Assembly (NCBI GenBank): GCA_037954235.1
Contig: JBBMOA010000020.1
Coordinates: forward strand, 19,004,677-19,068,676
Source: Aulostomus chinensis
Lineage: Eukaryota > Chordata > Actinopteri > Syngnathiformes > Aulostomidae
Direction of reading: 5' to 3'
DNA: 64,000 nt
This document shows, piece by piece, positions 25,116 to 35,404 of the stretch; the first letter of the stretch is position 1, and every line of letters starts with the position of its first letter. A program made the position numbers and the translations under genes. The notes under the pieces are model-generated. The model had not been told where the DNA came from. It made no database searches and saw only the letters and a program-made list of their open reading frames with translations.

Positions 25116-27979
25116 GACATCATCAAACACCTATAAAGACGACCACTTTGTTCTCCAGGTATACACTACTTTCTCTCTGCACTGCCCTTCCTGTCTGCTG
25201 CACAGCAGGGATTCATGGGACCAGGAGTTCAGGTACATGCAGTTGGAGTTTTTAAAGTAGTTTGGGGGGGTTGGGTTGGGGGTTCGAGGGTCAGCACTCA
25301 TTTGGTATTTATTGTCATCATGCCAAGTGAAGCTTGAATATAATTATAGTTGTGATGAGGATCAATGTTAAGACTGCTCGTCATCATGACATCATCAGGT
25401 CCAGCTGCAGGTGCCTGAGGGTGTAGAGGAATATTGTACCACCTATGCTGACTGTGCAGCTCGCTTCGCTGAACCTATGGCTAAGTGGGATGCCTTTTTC
25501 CAGGTATCAGACACACACACACACAGACTCGAAACCTTACCCTAACCTAATTGCTAAGACTTTGAAGTCATAAGGAACAGCTAAAATGTCCTCACTTTAA
25601 TCATCTCTATGTTTGTCTGAAGGGTCTCACGACTATGAATGACTCCCCTCTGCCCGCTGACGAGAAGAAAGACACCATCCTCGGTCTCTACTGGGACGCC
25701 CAAAGGGCTTCACGTATTGCTTCCTCAGCGCCGTGCACACCCAAGTAAATACACTGACTTCCATATTTCATGCAGATTGATGTCTGTCCTTTATGAACAG
25801 GGAGCTGCAGCCATTAGCTTATCTTAGCTTAGCATAAGGACCGATGACGAAACGGTCAGACCAGCTCTGTTTAGATGTTCCAGTTCTCTGCTGGTCAAGC
25901 ACAACACCCACCTGCTACATCCAACTTTTAACAGCAACGCCTCCAACAACTGGTCTTGCTAACCATTAATGGTGGAATCCAGAGCATAGCCTACTGACAT
26001 TAATGCAACTAGTAATGTCCAGGCATGGAGAGTAACTATAAGTACTTGTAAGTATTCTCGCACAAGTACTCGACTTCAATACCTCGAAAAGGTATCTGTT
26101 CCTGCGTATTTATGTTTTTGGAGGAATTTGCACTGTTACTCCATTACATTTCAAAAAAGTATTGTACTTTTTCCTTCACCACATTCATCATTTACCCCAA
26201 GAGTTTTAGGTGGTGGGGGGGGGGGGGGTATTTCGCAATCAGAACTTGTTAGGACTTGATGAAGATGATGTACTTGTACCACCAACTTCAAGGGGAAATT
26301 GACAGGCCAGCGCAAGTGGAACACATATTGCTTTAATGTGGCCTTTAGGGGTCAGTGGCTCAAGAACCAAACACTCTCAAACATTCGTGCACACTTAAGT
26401 ACTCTTAAGTAAACTCCATCTATCCATCCATCCATCCATTTTCTACTGCTTATCTTCTTAAGGGTCATGGGGGGGTGGAGCCTATCCCAGCAGCCTTCAG
26501 GCGAGAGGCGGGTTTCACCCTGGACAGGTCACCAGTCCATCACAGGGCCAACACATGGAGACAGACAACCATTCACACTCACAGTCACACCTACGGTCAA
26601 TTTAGAGTATCAATCAGCTGTGGGAGGAAGCTGGAGTACCAGAGAGAACCCACACAGGAACAGAGAGAACATGCAGACTCCACACAGAAAGATCCCGTGC
26701 TGGAGCCGGGACTGGAACCCAGAACCTTCTTGCTGTGAGGCGACAGTGCTAACAACTGCATCCCTGTGCCGCCCTTAAGTAAACTCAAAATCAAAAAATT
26801 CTGTACTTTTTGGAGATTTTTACCTTTACCAGAATAATATTTATCTGGGAATTTCTACTTTTACATGAGTAAAGCAACTGTATACCTCTTCCAGCACTGC
26901 TAACTTCAGTAAAACTTTCTTATCCTCTCCATAACCCTGTCATAAATAGAGCAAGGAACAAGGACTAAAATCACATAGCATACAGTCTTAGCTCTGTGTT
27001 CCTCAGTGACCATATCTTAGGTAAAATTTAGGTATATTTTCTTCAAACTATGGTGTAATTTGACATTGGCAGGTCCAGTAACATTGCACAGCCATGTAAT
27101 TGTGAGGGGAATAGCAGGTAAATAGAATTACACTTGGATGCTAAGATAATATCTTCCATGTGTTTTTACAATCTTGGCTTTGCTCTTTCAAGGACATAGA
27201 GGAGGGAGAGTCGCTCAGAGAATCGCAGTCTCTGTTTGATGCTCAGAAGCTGTGGAGTAACAGAGCCACGCTAGCTGTCCTTATGCTAAGCTAAACTATC
27301 TGGCGGCTCCATGTTGCAAGCTATTCTATTAGATTATTTTGTCATTTTGTCTCCCTTCTCTGTCCTTTCCCTTAGGCAGGCCCTCTACTCCACTCCTGAG
27401 GCGACCTTCACTGAGACCTGGCTGAATGCAGCTGAATACGTGACATCAGCACGTTTCCATTCAAACTTAGATAAATCAGTGTTGTTGCTTAACCCAATGC
27501 CAAGCAGAGTTCTGCAGGTAGGAAATACACTTACAGTTCCATTGGTCCATTTATTTCTAACTTAAAGGGGCCATGTAAATGGAATGCAATGCAAACTAAA
27601 TCAAATTCATCATATATACAACCTGTGTGTCTTAAAAGGAGGGTGACAGTCCACCTAACATTGCTGATATGACACCGGAGGAGAACCGCATTCTGTCCAT
27701 CTACTCCTGGATGAATAATATGAACACTTTACTGGGTAGGACACACACACACACTCACACATTCATAAAGTCATAGTTTCTGAACTGGGAGACTTTTGAG
27801 TGTGATCCTACCATGTATGTCGTATCCCAGGTGGGACGATGGTGGGCATGTGGGAAAGAGCCATGTGTTCCGTAGCCACAAGAGAGAAAGGCCGAGAGAT
27901 GCTGGAGCAACTCCTACTGAATCCGGCCTACGCTACAACCACGTTCATGTCAATCATCACTGGATGGGCAGGTTGCTGA
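24494..27979 (+). CDS. leg1: Liver-enriched gene 1 protein (LEG1/DUF781), copy 1, 357 aa
   Basis: Exons: 24494-24791, 24933-25019, 25159-25232, 25399-25503, 25623-25744, 27376-27517, 27639-27735, 27831-27979. They total 1074 nt including TGA, with all phases consistent. Residues 1-20 are a signal peptide (LRPTGLCLLLACAVSLGS), so the product is secreted. Family hallmarks seen are ENGMPILW near the mature N-terminus, TPDPWNFIHRM, DSPIWGLPL, TTCGLQTGDPTC, EEYCTTYADC, GLYWDAQ and, near the end, REKGREMLEQLLLNP. Cysteines are conserved with copy 2. LEG1 proteins are liver-made secreted proteins needed for liver growth in zebrafish. An in-frame ATG at 24455 lies at about the predicted cap site; I chose 24494 because it begins a clean signal peptide. 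Intron 5 (1.6 kb) holds nested transposons. The family call is confident; which teleost copy this is cannot be said. Confidence 0.93.
25031..25112. repeat. (CT)n(CA)n compound microsatellite in leg1 copy 1 intron 2
   Basis: Starts within about 10 bases of the exon 2 donor, so much of this 139-base intron is simple repeat. Confidence 0.95.
25824..25841 (+). repeat. Inverted 18-mer, left arm
   Basis: The word ttagcttagcataaggac is repeated exactly in inverted orientation at 27277-27294 in the same leg1 intron. The same 18-mer also occurs at 52552-52569, and a close relative at about 30374. It is the mark of an interspersed repeat common in spiny-rayed fish. Confidence 0.8.
26020..26899. mobile_element. 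hAT-like non-autonomous DNA element, split by a SINE
   Basis: The left end CAGGCATGGAGAGTAAC and the inverted right end CAGTGCTGGAAGAGGTATAC are imperfect terminal inverted repeats. Internal tracts such as agtacttgtaagta and ttttacatgagtaaagcaac resemble widespread hAT-type MITEs of fish. Flanking 8-mers gtaatgtc and ctaacttc are a possible decayed target duplication. It lies in leg1 copy 1 intron 5. Confidence 0.55.
26417..26773 (-). mobile_element. tRNA-derived SINE (family A), copy 3, with perfect target duplication
   Basis: A reverse-orientation copy flanked by the exact 13-base duplication cttaagtaaactc at 26404-26416 and 26774-26786. This shows insertion by target-primed reverse transcription into the hAT-like element. 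The (ATCC)n start on the plus strand is the SINE tail. The perfect duplication suggests this is the youngest copy in the window. Confidence 0.95.
27277..27294 (-). repeat. Inverted 18-mer, right arm
   Basis: Exact reverse complement of 25824-25841. The pair encloses the hAT-like element and its SINE. Confidence 0.8.
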
Positions 27980-28275
27980 GGCTGATTTGCGCACACAACT
28001 TCCAAAACGAAAATGGAGAATTGTATACTATCTGAAAATGAATGTTGACTCTAATTTAACAAGATTCAAAGATTTCCTGTATTTTGTTGTCAACAGCTTG
28101 AGAATATGTGTGTCCCAGTAAAATTCTCAGCAAAGCCTTTCTGCTTTATTGCTCCTTTTTTTGGGGGGTTGCATTTAAGTTTTAGTCATTTTCCACTGAA
28201 GTGTGTGTCATCAAATAGTAAAATTACAATTTTTCATGTCTCATCTTGTAGATCTCCCCAAGTTATTTATTGAAA

Positions 28276-28281
28276 AATAAA
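28276..28281 (+). promoter_or_regulatory. leg1: Poly(A) signal of leg1 copy 1
   Basis: AATAAA about 300 bases after the stop codon, and the first good hexamer in a plausible 3' UTR. Confidence 0.55.
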
Positions 28282-28299
28282 TGACTTTGGTTAGGAGAA

Positions 28300-29560
28300 A
28301 CATTAATTAATTACAGGGCTAAAAGTTGTTTTTCTCTTGTTGCATCGCCCTCCAGAAGTCCATTTACGCAACGTTATGTCACGTTAGCTGTCAGTACAGC
28401 AAAGTGTTGCAGAGAGATGCCCTCACTTCCTGTTTGGGGGTTGTAGGCTTGGTCTTAAGATCATCAACAGTTTGGGGAAGATTGAACGCAATTCTAGCTT
28501 CAATGCATCAACAAAATTACTCTTCATTACCACTTATACTCAGACTTTCAGTCAGCATCACTTTTGCAAAAAAAGACCCCCATAGGGTTCAGAATAGAGT
28601 CTGCAATGACAGAGCGTGTAAAGGAGGAGTTGGGGTGGAGGTGGGTTGAATGGGCGGAAGGAGATAATTGGTTTGTCAGCAGAAACTGGCTGGCTTGCTG
28701 ACAAAGCAGATTAGTGAGCTAAGTTTGATTTGGCCTGCCTGAATTATTGCTTTCTACGCCATTTCAGTCAGGACCATTCCCCGAACAAACTTAACTACCA
28801 CCAGTCTGTTCTGAGCCTTTCCAGGAAAAACCAAAGCAGGGAAGGTAAAAGAGGCACAAACCCTTAAGGCGAACCATTCTTACCCTTCCATAGGAACAGA
28901 TGAAATGCCCTGAGGTACACCTCCCTGGCCTCCATGCACTGTACATAGAGCTACCAGCAGGAGGAGCTGGATATGAAATAAAGGATGCTAAATCCACCAG
29001 TGACTTGACACCAAGAGCAAACTAATTTGTCAAGATGAAACAAACTGAGCAGAACCTCACCTGTAATCACCTGTCAGGCCTACTTATACCTCTTGCTCTG
29101 TTTTTTTTCTCAGATTTCTCTACCCTTCTTCCTCCTTCGTCTCATCCCTTATCCTCTTCTTCCTTCATTATACCCTTCCCTTCTTACTTAATCTCCCACA
29201 TCCCATAAATACACCTCCTTTTCCCATATCCATCCAACCATCAACATTCGATATCTAATTCCATTTAATCTTTCACCAGAATATTGTAGTCGCCATCACT
29301 TATTTCAGATAAACATATCTTGACAAAGTTTATAGCGAGCCAGAGTGCAAGACTAAACCATCCATCCCTTAAATGCATGAGTGGGAGAGTAAGAGGTTGA
29401 TGTATGTCATTGGCTTGTTTTTTTTTCTTTCTCATTTGAGATGAAATTTGCAGTGGATTAATAGATGGGTCCCCAACCAAAGAGTGAATGATAATTATCA
29501 GCAAATGTATCATTTCATCTGGAACTACCTGCTAACCTTCACCCTCCAAATAATGACAAA
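28300..29560. other. Spacer between convergent leg1 genes
   Basis: About 1.26 kb between the two predicted transcript ends. A 107-codon open frame at 28326-28649 has no splice context or recognisable motif. Pyrimidine-rich DNA at about 29100-29230. I see no gene. Confidence 0.6.
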
Positions 29561-29583
29561 AATCCCTTTCATTGAGTAAACTG

Positions 29584-29589
29584 TTTATT
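29584..29589 (-). promoter_or_regulatory. leg1: Poly(A) signal of leg1 copy 2
   Basis: AATAAA on the minus strand (plus-strand tttatt) only about 60 bases after the stop, which implies a very short 3' UTR. Confidence 0.55.
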
Positions 29590-29649
29590 TTCCAGTAGAA
29601 AAGGCAGCTATGTGTATTTGCAATCCAAGTTTCTTCACTTGTGGCTGTC

Positions 29650-29831
29650 TCAGCAGTTCGTCGCTGTGACGATTGACACAAAAGTCTCTGGAGCGAAGGT
29701 TGAATTTAGAAGCAACTGTTCAAGCATCTCTTGGCCTTTTTCTCTTGAGGTCACAGAGCACATGGCAGTATTCCACATATTGGTCAACATGCCCCCTGGA
29801 AGATAATGTACATGTTAATGATCAGGCTTGA

Positions 29832-29875
<44 letters not shown>

Positions 29876-31856
29876 CATACTCAGGACTTGGTCCATCAAT
29901 TTCATCCAGGAGAAAGTTGACAGTGTGTGGTTCTCCTCCAGACTCAGATCGGCAATGGGAAGTGCACTGTCACCCTCCTTTTAGGACATGCGGAAGATTA
30001 AGATTAATACACCACTTGTAGGTGAGATATATTCATCTTATTTATATTGTATGTGTACATATTAAAAAGTAATTAATGGGTCAATGGATTTGTGTGATTT
30101 TTTTTTTCTTACCAGCAGAATGCGGCCTGGCAGAGGGGCGAGGAACAGGATTGATTTCTCCAAACTTGACTGAAAACGTGCCGCCGATACAAAATTTGCT
30201 GAGTTCAGCCAGCCTTCGGCGAAGGACACCTCCACAGGAGAGTAGGAGCTCAGTCTGAAGACAGAACAAGGAAGCAGTGATGACAGGGTGAAATCAAAAG
30301 TAGAGTCAGACACTGCTGAGACGTAAATGAGGGGAAATAAGAAACTATGCACAATAAACGTAGCTGCCAATTAGCTTAGCTTAGCATAAAGACTGGTCTT
30401 TATCAGTTCTGTAGCACATTAGCAGATTGTGTAACCTTTCAGCAGTCCTAAGACAGAAAGCTAGCAGGCCTGTAGCTCACTAGCAAGTGAGATAGACAAA
30501 TATATAGATAGATTACTTGGCACTGCATGCTGGTGAGGCAGCAATTGAGGACATATGGGCCTCCCAGTAGAGGCCAAGGAGAGCGTCTCTATTCTCGTTT
30601 GCTGGTAGAGAAGATCCAGTCGAATCCTTGAGATTCTTCAAACAAATGTAGAGATTATTAAAGCAACATTTTACCGTTCTTCATCTTTACCACCACAAAA
30701 ACAAAACAGCCTGTCAACAACGTTGTCACCAAGCCAGCAGTGTGAAATGATATCTGAGAACAGTGTAAGAGCAAGAGCGACGGTGTCAAACAACTTTACG
30801 TCATCAGTGGGCCTCTTGCACTCTGTTTCTTGTCGGTGTGACATTGATTTTTAGGACTGAAAAAAAGCCCTGACAATGTTCGAACTTGTATAGTAAAATC
30901 AGCAGTGTATGTATAAGTGTGTGTAATTCATATACCTGATAAAAGCTACTCCACTTATTCAACACGTCAGAGTAGAGAGTTGCACAGTCAGCGTAGGTTG
31001 TACAGTATTCCTCTACACCTGCAGGTGCCTGCATCTTGACCTGATAACATAGAAATCATCTTAAAACTCATCATCACCAAATGTATCATTACATTTGGGC
31101 ATCGCATTCGTACAGGAAACCACCATGAGTGCATCTTTTTTTCCCTCCAGCTGCTAAAGTTTGAGATTTCCGTGGTGTACCTGAACTCCTGGTCCCATTA
31201 ATCCCTGCTGTGCGGCAGCCAGGAAAGGCAGAGCTGAGGTAAAGTAGTTCACACCTAGAGGAGAAAGACAAAAAGTGTTTTCACGTGTTAAGTGTTCTTT
31301 TGCACGTGTGTGTGTGTGTGTGTGTCATACTTACAGCCCCACCAGCTCTGAGTAGAAATACATGTGGCGTCTCCCGTTGGCAGACCGCAGGTTGTAGCGC
31401 TGGTCGGGTCAGCAAGACGGCCTACAGAAACCATGCGCAACATCAGCAGTTTGTACCTGGACTTTTTGGTAAGTCTATGATGTTGAGATCCTGGTTGTCA
31501 GGTTGGTAAAACAACAATGTGTATCTCTCACAAAAAAAGAATGTAACTTTCATCTTACCTGAAGTAAGCATCCATCCAAGCTGCAATGGCAGTCCCCATA
31601 TTGGACTGTCCGTGGGACCTGTCCCCACGGGTCCCATATATGTGTTTGTAGCCTCGATAATCAGCCGGTAAAAACTCATGCGGTGAATGAAGTTCCAGGG
31701 GTCTGGAGTCACGATGCCATCTTGGGCCGGCAGGTCACCAATTTGCGCGGCTGTTTGAGCCCACAGGATGGGCATGCCATTTTCTACAACCACAGCAGAG
31801 CTACCAAGAGACACTACACACGCCAAGAGGAGACAGAGACCTGTTGGACGAAACAT
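29650..31856 (-). CDS. leg1: Liver-enriched gene 1 protein (LEG1/DUF781), copy 2, 355 aa
   Basis: Exons in transcript order: 31559-31856, 31335-31421, 31181-31254, 30936-31040, 30517-30635, 30113-30254, 29881-29977, 29650-29795. They total 1068 nt including TGA. Exon structure and phases are identical to copy 1 except that exons 5 and 8 are each one codon shorter. There is a signal peptide at residues 1-20, and the same family motifs as copy 1. By hand count, identity to copy 1 is about 80-89% over exons 1-3 but only about 45-58% over exons 4-8. The sequons N-H-T and N-S-T in exons 7 and 8 have no counterpart in copy 1, hinting at different glycosylation. The exon 7 donor (gtatgaaac, then CA repeat) is weaker than average. 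The gene is intact, transcribed towards copy 1, and has a much more compact intron 5 (262 bp against 1631 bp). Confidence 0.93.
29834..29873. repeat. (TG)n microsatellite in leg1 copy 2 intron 7
   Basis: In the transcript this is a CA repeat starting about 7 bases after the exon 7 donor. Intron 7 is only 85 bases long, so almost half of it is repeat. Confidence 0.95.
30366..30480. repeat. Interspersed repeat (ttagcttagcataa family) in leg1 copy 2 intron 5
   Basis: Carries ttagcttagcataaagac, one base from the 18-mer in leg1 copy 1 intron 5. Its orientation relative to the gene is opposite to the left arm in copy 1, which favours independent insertion. Confidence 0.55.
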
Positions 31857-31935
31857 GGCTGAAGAGCCGGGACTGCGGAGAGTGATGGAGTCAGGAGGGT
31901 CCAACCTGGTGTGAGGGATATCACCTAGAAACAGG

Positions 31936-31944
31936 GCTTATGTA
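31936..31944 (-). promoter_or_regulatory. leg1: TATA-like box of leg1 copy 2
   Basis: TACATAAGC on the minus strand, 80 bases before the ATG. Between box and ATG, both genes share gaccctcctgact and cagtcccggctc, so the core promoters are recognisably duplicated. Confidence 0.5.
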
Positions 31945-32304
31945 CTCACACAGGTGATAGCCCATGTGACATGGTTCAGTGAACCTTCAGTGACCAGATA
32001 AGAGATTTGTGTACAAAGACCTTGAAAAACTCTGACAGATAAAGAAACAAATGGCACTCGATATTTTTAATTCGAAGAGATCCCGAATCTGTAGGGACAT
32101 AACAAAATGTCAACAGCTCAGCAGATTTGAACTTTAAAAGTGACTATTAAAGATGTTGGCGCTCTTTACTGTTATCCCTCCTCTTGTTTGAGTCACATAC
32201 AATGTTTCTACGCTCAAAGTTGGAGCCACCTGTGTGTCCCTAAAGGAGTACATAGGACTTACCGCAGGGGACATACCCTGATGAAAGACATCTTGTTGCA
32301 CTTC

Positions 32305-32602
32305 TGGCCTCTTCAAGTCCAATATTGTACTTTCGAGGTACCTGTAAGTACAGAATTCCTGCCCCCATTTTGAGTGTGTGTGCAATAATATATCTCAGGT
32401 TGAACTGATGGGTCCTTTCCCTGCCCTGCTGACCATACAGAGGCCTCCAAAACGTTAGAAACTGCTCCACAGACCAAGAGAGGGTTAAGTCCTGTGGGTC
32501 AAAAGGGGTGAAGCCAGTGGTGCAAAACATCTGCTTGGATACTGTCAGGTCACCACAGTGAGGCAACACTCTGTCGAATGGGGCTTCAGGCATATCAGAG
32601 CC
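32305..32602 (-). CDS. Unrecognised coding-like open frame, possible internal exon
   Basis: An open frame of about 99 codons within a longer open stretch, with protein-like composition (Trp, Cys, Phe and Arg well spread; for example LSWSVEQFLTFWRPLYG and RYIIAHTLKMGAGILYLQ). It is preceded by an acceptor-like tcaaaatccag at about 32603. Donor-like gtacct at about 32343 or gtatgt at about 32304 would end it. I see no convincing partner exons: downstream on this strand lies leg1 copy 2, and upstream is repeat DNA. It could be a remnant of a lost gene, an exon of a nested transcript, or a transposon piece. I recognise no family and propose no function. Confidence 0.3.
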
Positions 32603-32915
32603 TGGATTTTGAATTGACAAACATAACACAATATTTGATGTTCAAATGTACTCTCTATAGGTGGACATTCTAATCATGAATACATTATTGTCAGTTGGAC
32701 TGGACTGACCATCACATGCTGGGGTAGTAGAACAAAGGGTCAAGGAAGACTTGAGAGGCTCCTTAATTTGTAAGTAATAAAGACAGAAGTTGTGTTTTTG
32801 TATTTTAATTTTGTTGCTCTGTCTTTCATCTTGTTAGCTGGTGTTATGTTGGTAATATATGCAGCTATAATGGCCATGTCCCCCCTTGCAAAAGAGATCC
32901 GTGATCTCTATGGGG

Positions 32916-33168
32916 ATTTGGGGCATCATGGTTTGGAGGTAGAGTGGTCATAACCGAAGGGTTGCTGGTTTGATCCTCACTTCCCCCGGTGAGCATGTCC
33001 AAGTATCCTTGAGTAAAATACTAAACCCCAAATGCTCCTGATGGCCCTGCGATGAACTGGCGACCCGTCCAGGGTGAACCCGCCTCTCACCCAATGTCGA
33101 CTGGGTTAGGCTCCGGCCCCCCGTGACCCTTCATGGATAAGCGGTATAGAAAATAGATGGATAGATGA
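32916..33168 (+). mobile_element. SINE (family B), copy 1
   Basis: The body differs from family A (ttggaggtagagtggtcat, then B-box-like GGTTTGATCC, then gtgagcatgtccaagtatcc). The 3' half, from gcgatgaactggcgacccgt to the (GATG)n-like tail, is shared with family A. Imperfect 12-base flanks, atctctatgggg and atctctgtggga, are a probable target duplication. Confidence 0.8.
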
Positions 33169-33180
33169 ATCTCTGTGGGA

Positions 33181-35380
33181 CTGACATGGTAAAGTGATGC
33201 TTAAATACATGTTTGAAAAGATGCTTATTTTGCAAACTGAATTCATTTAACCAATGCACAACTGAACTCATGCAACAGCAGATCCAACAGGCAAACACTG
33301 GAGTAGTAGGCGTAACATGAGATGAACTGGAACTTGGAGCTGTAGATTAACCTTGGTTGAACCTGACCGCGTTGCCTTTGGCACAGAGACATGACCACAG
33401 ATGCCCATTAAAAGGATCAAACCAGGACTCCTGTCACACCCAACAAATCTCTGCGGCTGCTTTTGGTCGTCATACCTATTTGTGTTACTTAGTAAAATAG
33501 CTTGTGATTATGTTGGCGTTGTAATGTTTGCAGGCTTGAATGTGTGAGCCAAGATTTGAGAAAAATAGAGGTTGTTTGGTCCAAGTATGTTGAGTGCCAA
33601 GTCAGCCAATAGACTGACACGGATATGGCCCCCAAAACCCATTATAACTTACTACTCAAAGGCTCCACGTCCCAAGAATCTCCTGTCCTTGAATACACCC
33701 ACCCAACCCTCGCAAAACCTTGACAACACCCAAGTGTTTGGGGCTGTAGGTTTATGGATTGATTAAATGAATAAAGGGGAACCAGCTAAATGGACCACAT
33801 TAATCATTTTTATGAGCTGAGGTTGTACGTTCAGCATAGTAGGGGTCACATAATTTAGCCATGAGAAATATTAGTCTGGGATGTCCTTTTTTGCTACGGT
33901 CGCCACGGCGATGACTTGTGGGTTAATTTTGGCTGCAGAAAAAGTAGCTTGGGCTCTTGTGCCGGGCAAAGCTGTGTAGCCTCTGTGTACTTAAGACTGC
34001 ATGCAATGCAAAGCACAATGTCAGTGGGACGGCATCTGGACCTGCAGTTGGCAGACACCAGAACTTGGATGTCCATGGTTTGGGCAATGCTAACGAGACG
34101 CCAACAACAGCGAGACTTGTATATTGTGGCGCTCAAGACAACACTGTAACATTCTCTCCTACAATTCTACACTCCGACCGAAGGACTTGTGTCTCAGCAC
34201 TTAATGAGACCAAATGCGGCTGAGACCAGTTGTGCTGCAATCATTTTAGGCATCATTTAATTATAGTTACAGATGTCATGCTAGCAGAATCCTTTAATTT
34301 CTTAAAATGATTCATTTCAGCAGCTTTAAATGCACTCTGTAGGACAGCTGCCTTCCTGCTAATTGTCACTGACTCTGTACAAACCTGGGTGCACCTCCGG
34401 AACCCTCATAAAATGTATCCTGTCACCATGTCAGAACATTTAAATCAAGTTTAAACTTCATTTAGACTGTTTTTTTTCTGAAGGCGGTTTTTAAAACTAA
34501 AGCAGATCCAAAGATTTCTTTCTGTTATATGTTAATTATTGGGAGCTTTCTGTCTTTTTTTAAACCCTAATTACCAACTCACTAATGGTCGTGATCTCAA
34601 TTCGGTGTCAAATGATTCCGGTCTTGATCTCTACTCGGCCTCACCCTCTTACCCAAACTGGGTCTTGGTCTCACTTTAGGTGGTCTGGAAGACATTAGAT
34701 TACCGTATTATACTTTGAATGTATGGATTTTAGCTCTGGAAAAAAAAAAGGCAGGACAAGTTTAAAGTTTAAAACGGCGCATCGGTACCGCTGTTCTCAG
34801 TATGTTCAACATCAAAAGGACTTTTTTTGATCAGGATGCAGAAAAAATAACTGCATCGTCCAAAGAAACGACCTTCCTCCCAGTTTTGTGCATTATTGAG
34901 TCACATGGAACACCAAGAATGTGATTCCAGGCTGTAATACAGTCCAATAGCACCCACTGGTGGCGACGTGATTCAAACACTCTTGCAACAGTGTACATAA
35001 GTGAGGATTGTGGATGTGTGAAAAGTTTCTAGTTGTATTTTTGGACTAAGTGAATTCTAAACTACATACCATAAAGGTTTATTATGAGAGAAATGGCATC
35101 CATAGAAAGGGATGCCGCCAGACTGAGAAAAAGGCAGGCAAGTATCAGCAGGTGAATTACTCTAATCTGTCAATTTCTATGTCAAAGATTCAGATCAGAC
35201 CCCTACATCTTGGCCCCGACCCATCTTAATACTCATTTTTATCTACAAAGTGTATATTCTGCAAAGCAGTAATGAATTATTTAAAGGGAATGGAGAAAAA
35301 ACTTGGCATTCTTCATATGTATATTTTTTTTTATTTGTTTGTTTGTCTGTTTGCATCCTGAATTTTGTAATTGAAGAAAC
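33181..35380. other. Intergenic DNA between the ORF/SINE and the dpf3 3' end
   Basis: Holds a dispersed repeat copy at 34467. Open frames at about 33572-33766 and 33894-34223 lack splice context and known motifs. Nothing else is supported. Confidence 0.55.
34467..34705 (+). repeat. Interspersed repeat, copy 1 of a direct pair
   Basis: About 240 bases, from gaaggcggtttttaaa to ctttaggtggtctgga, match 38467-38705 at high identity; the two copies lie almost exactly 4,000 bases apart. Shared words include agcagatccaaagatttctt and atgattccggtcttgatctc. Confidence 0.8.
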
Positions 35381-35398
35381 CAAATGTATGCAAAAGTC

Positions 35399-35404
35399 TT
35401 TATT
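35399..35404 (-). promoter_or_regulatory. dpf3: Candidate dpf3 poly(A) signal
   Basis: Minus-strand AATAAA. The distance from the stop is long, so usage is uncertain. Confidence 0.4.
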
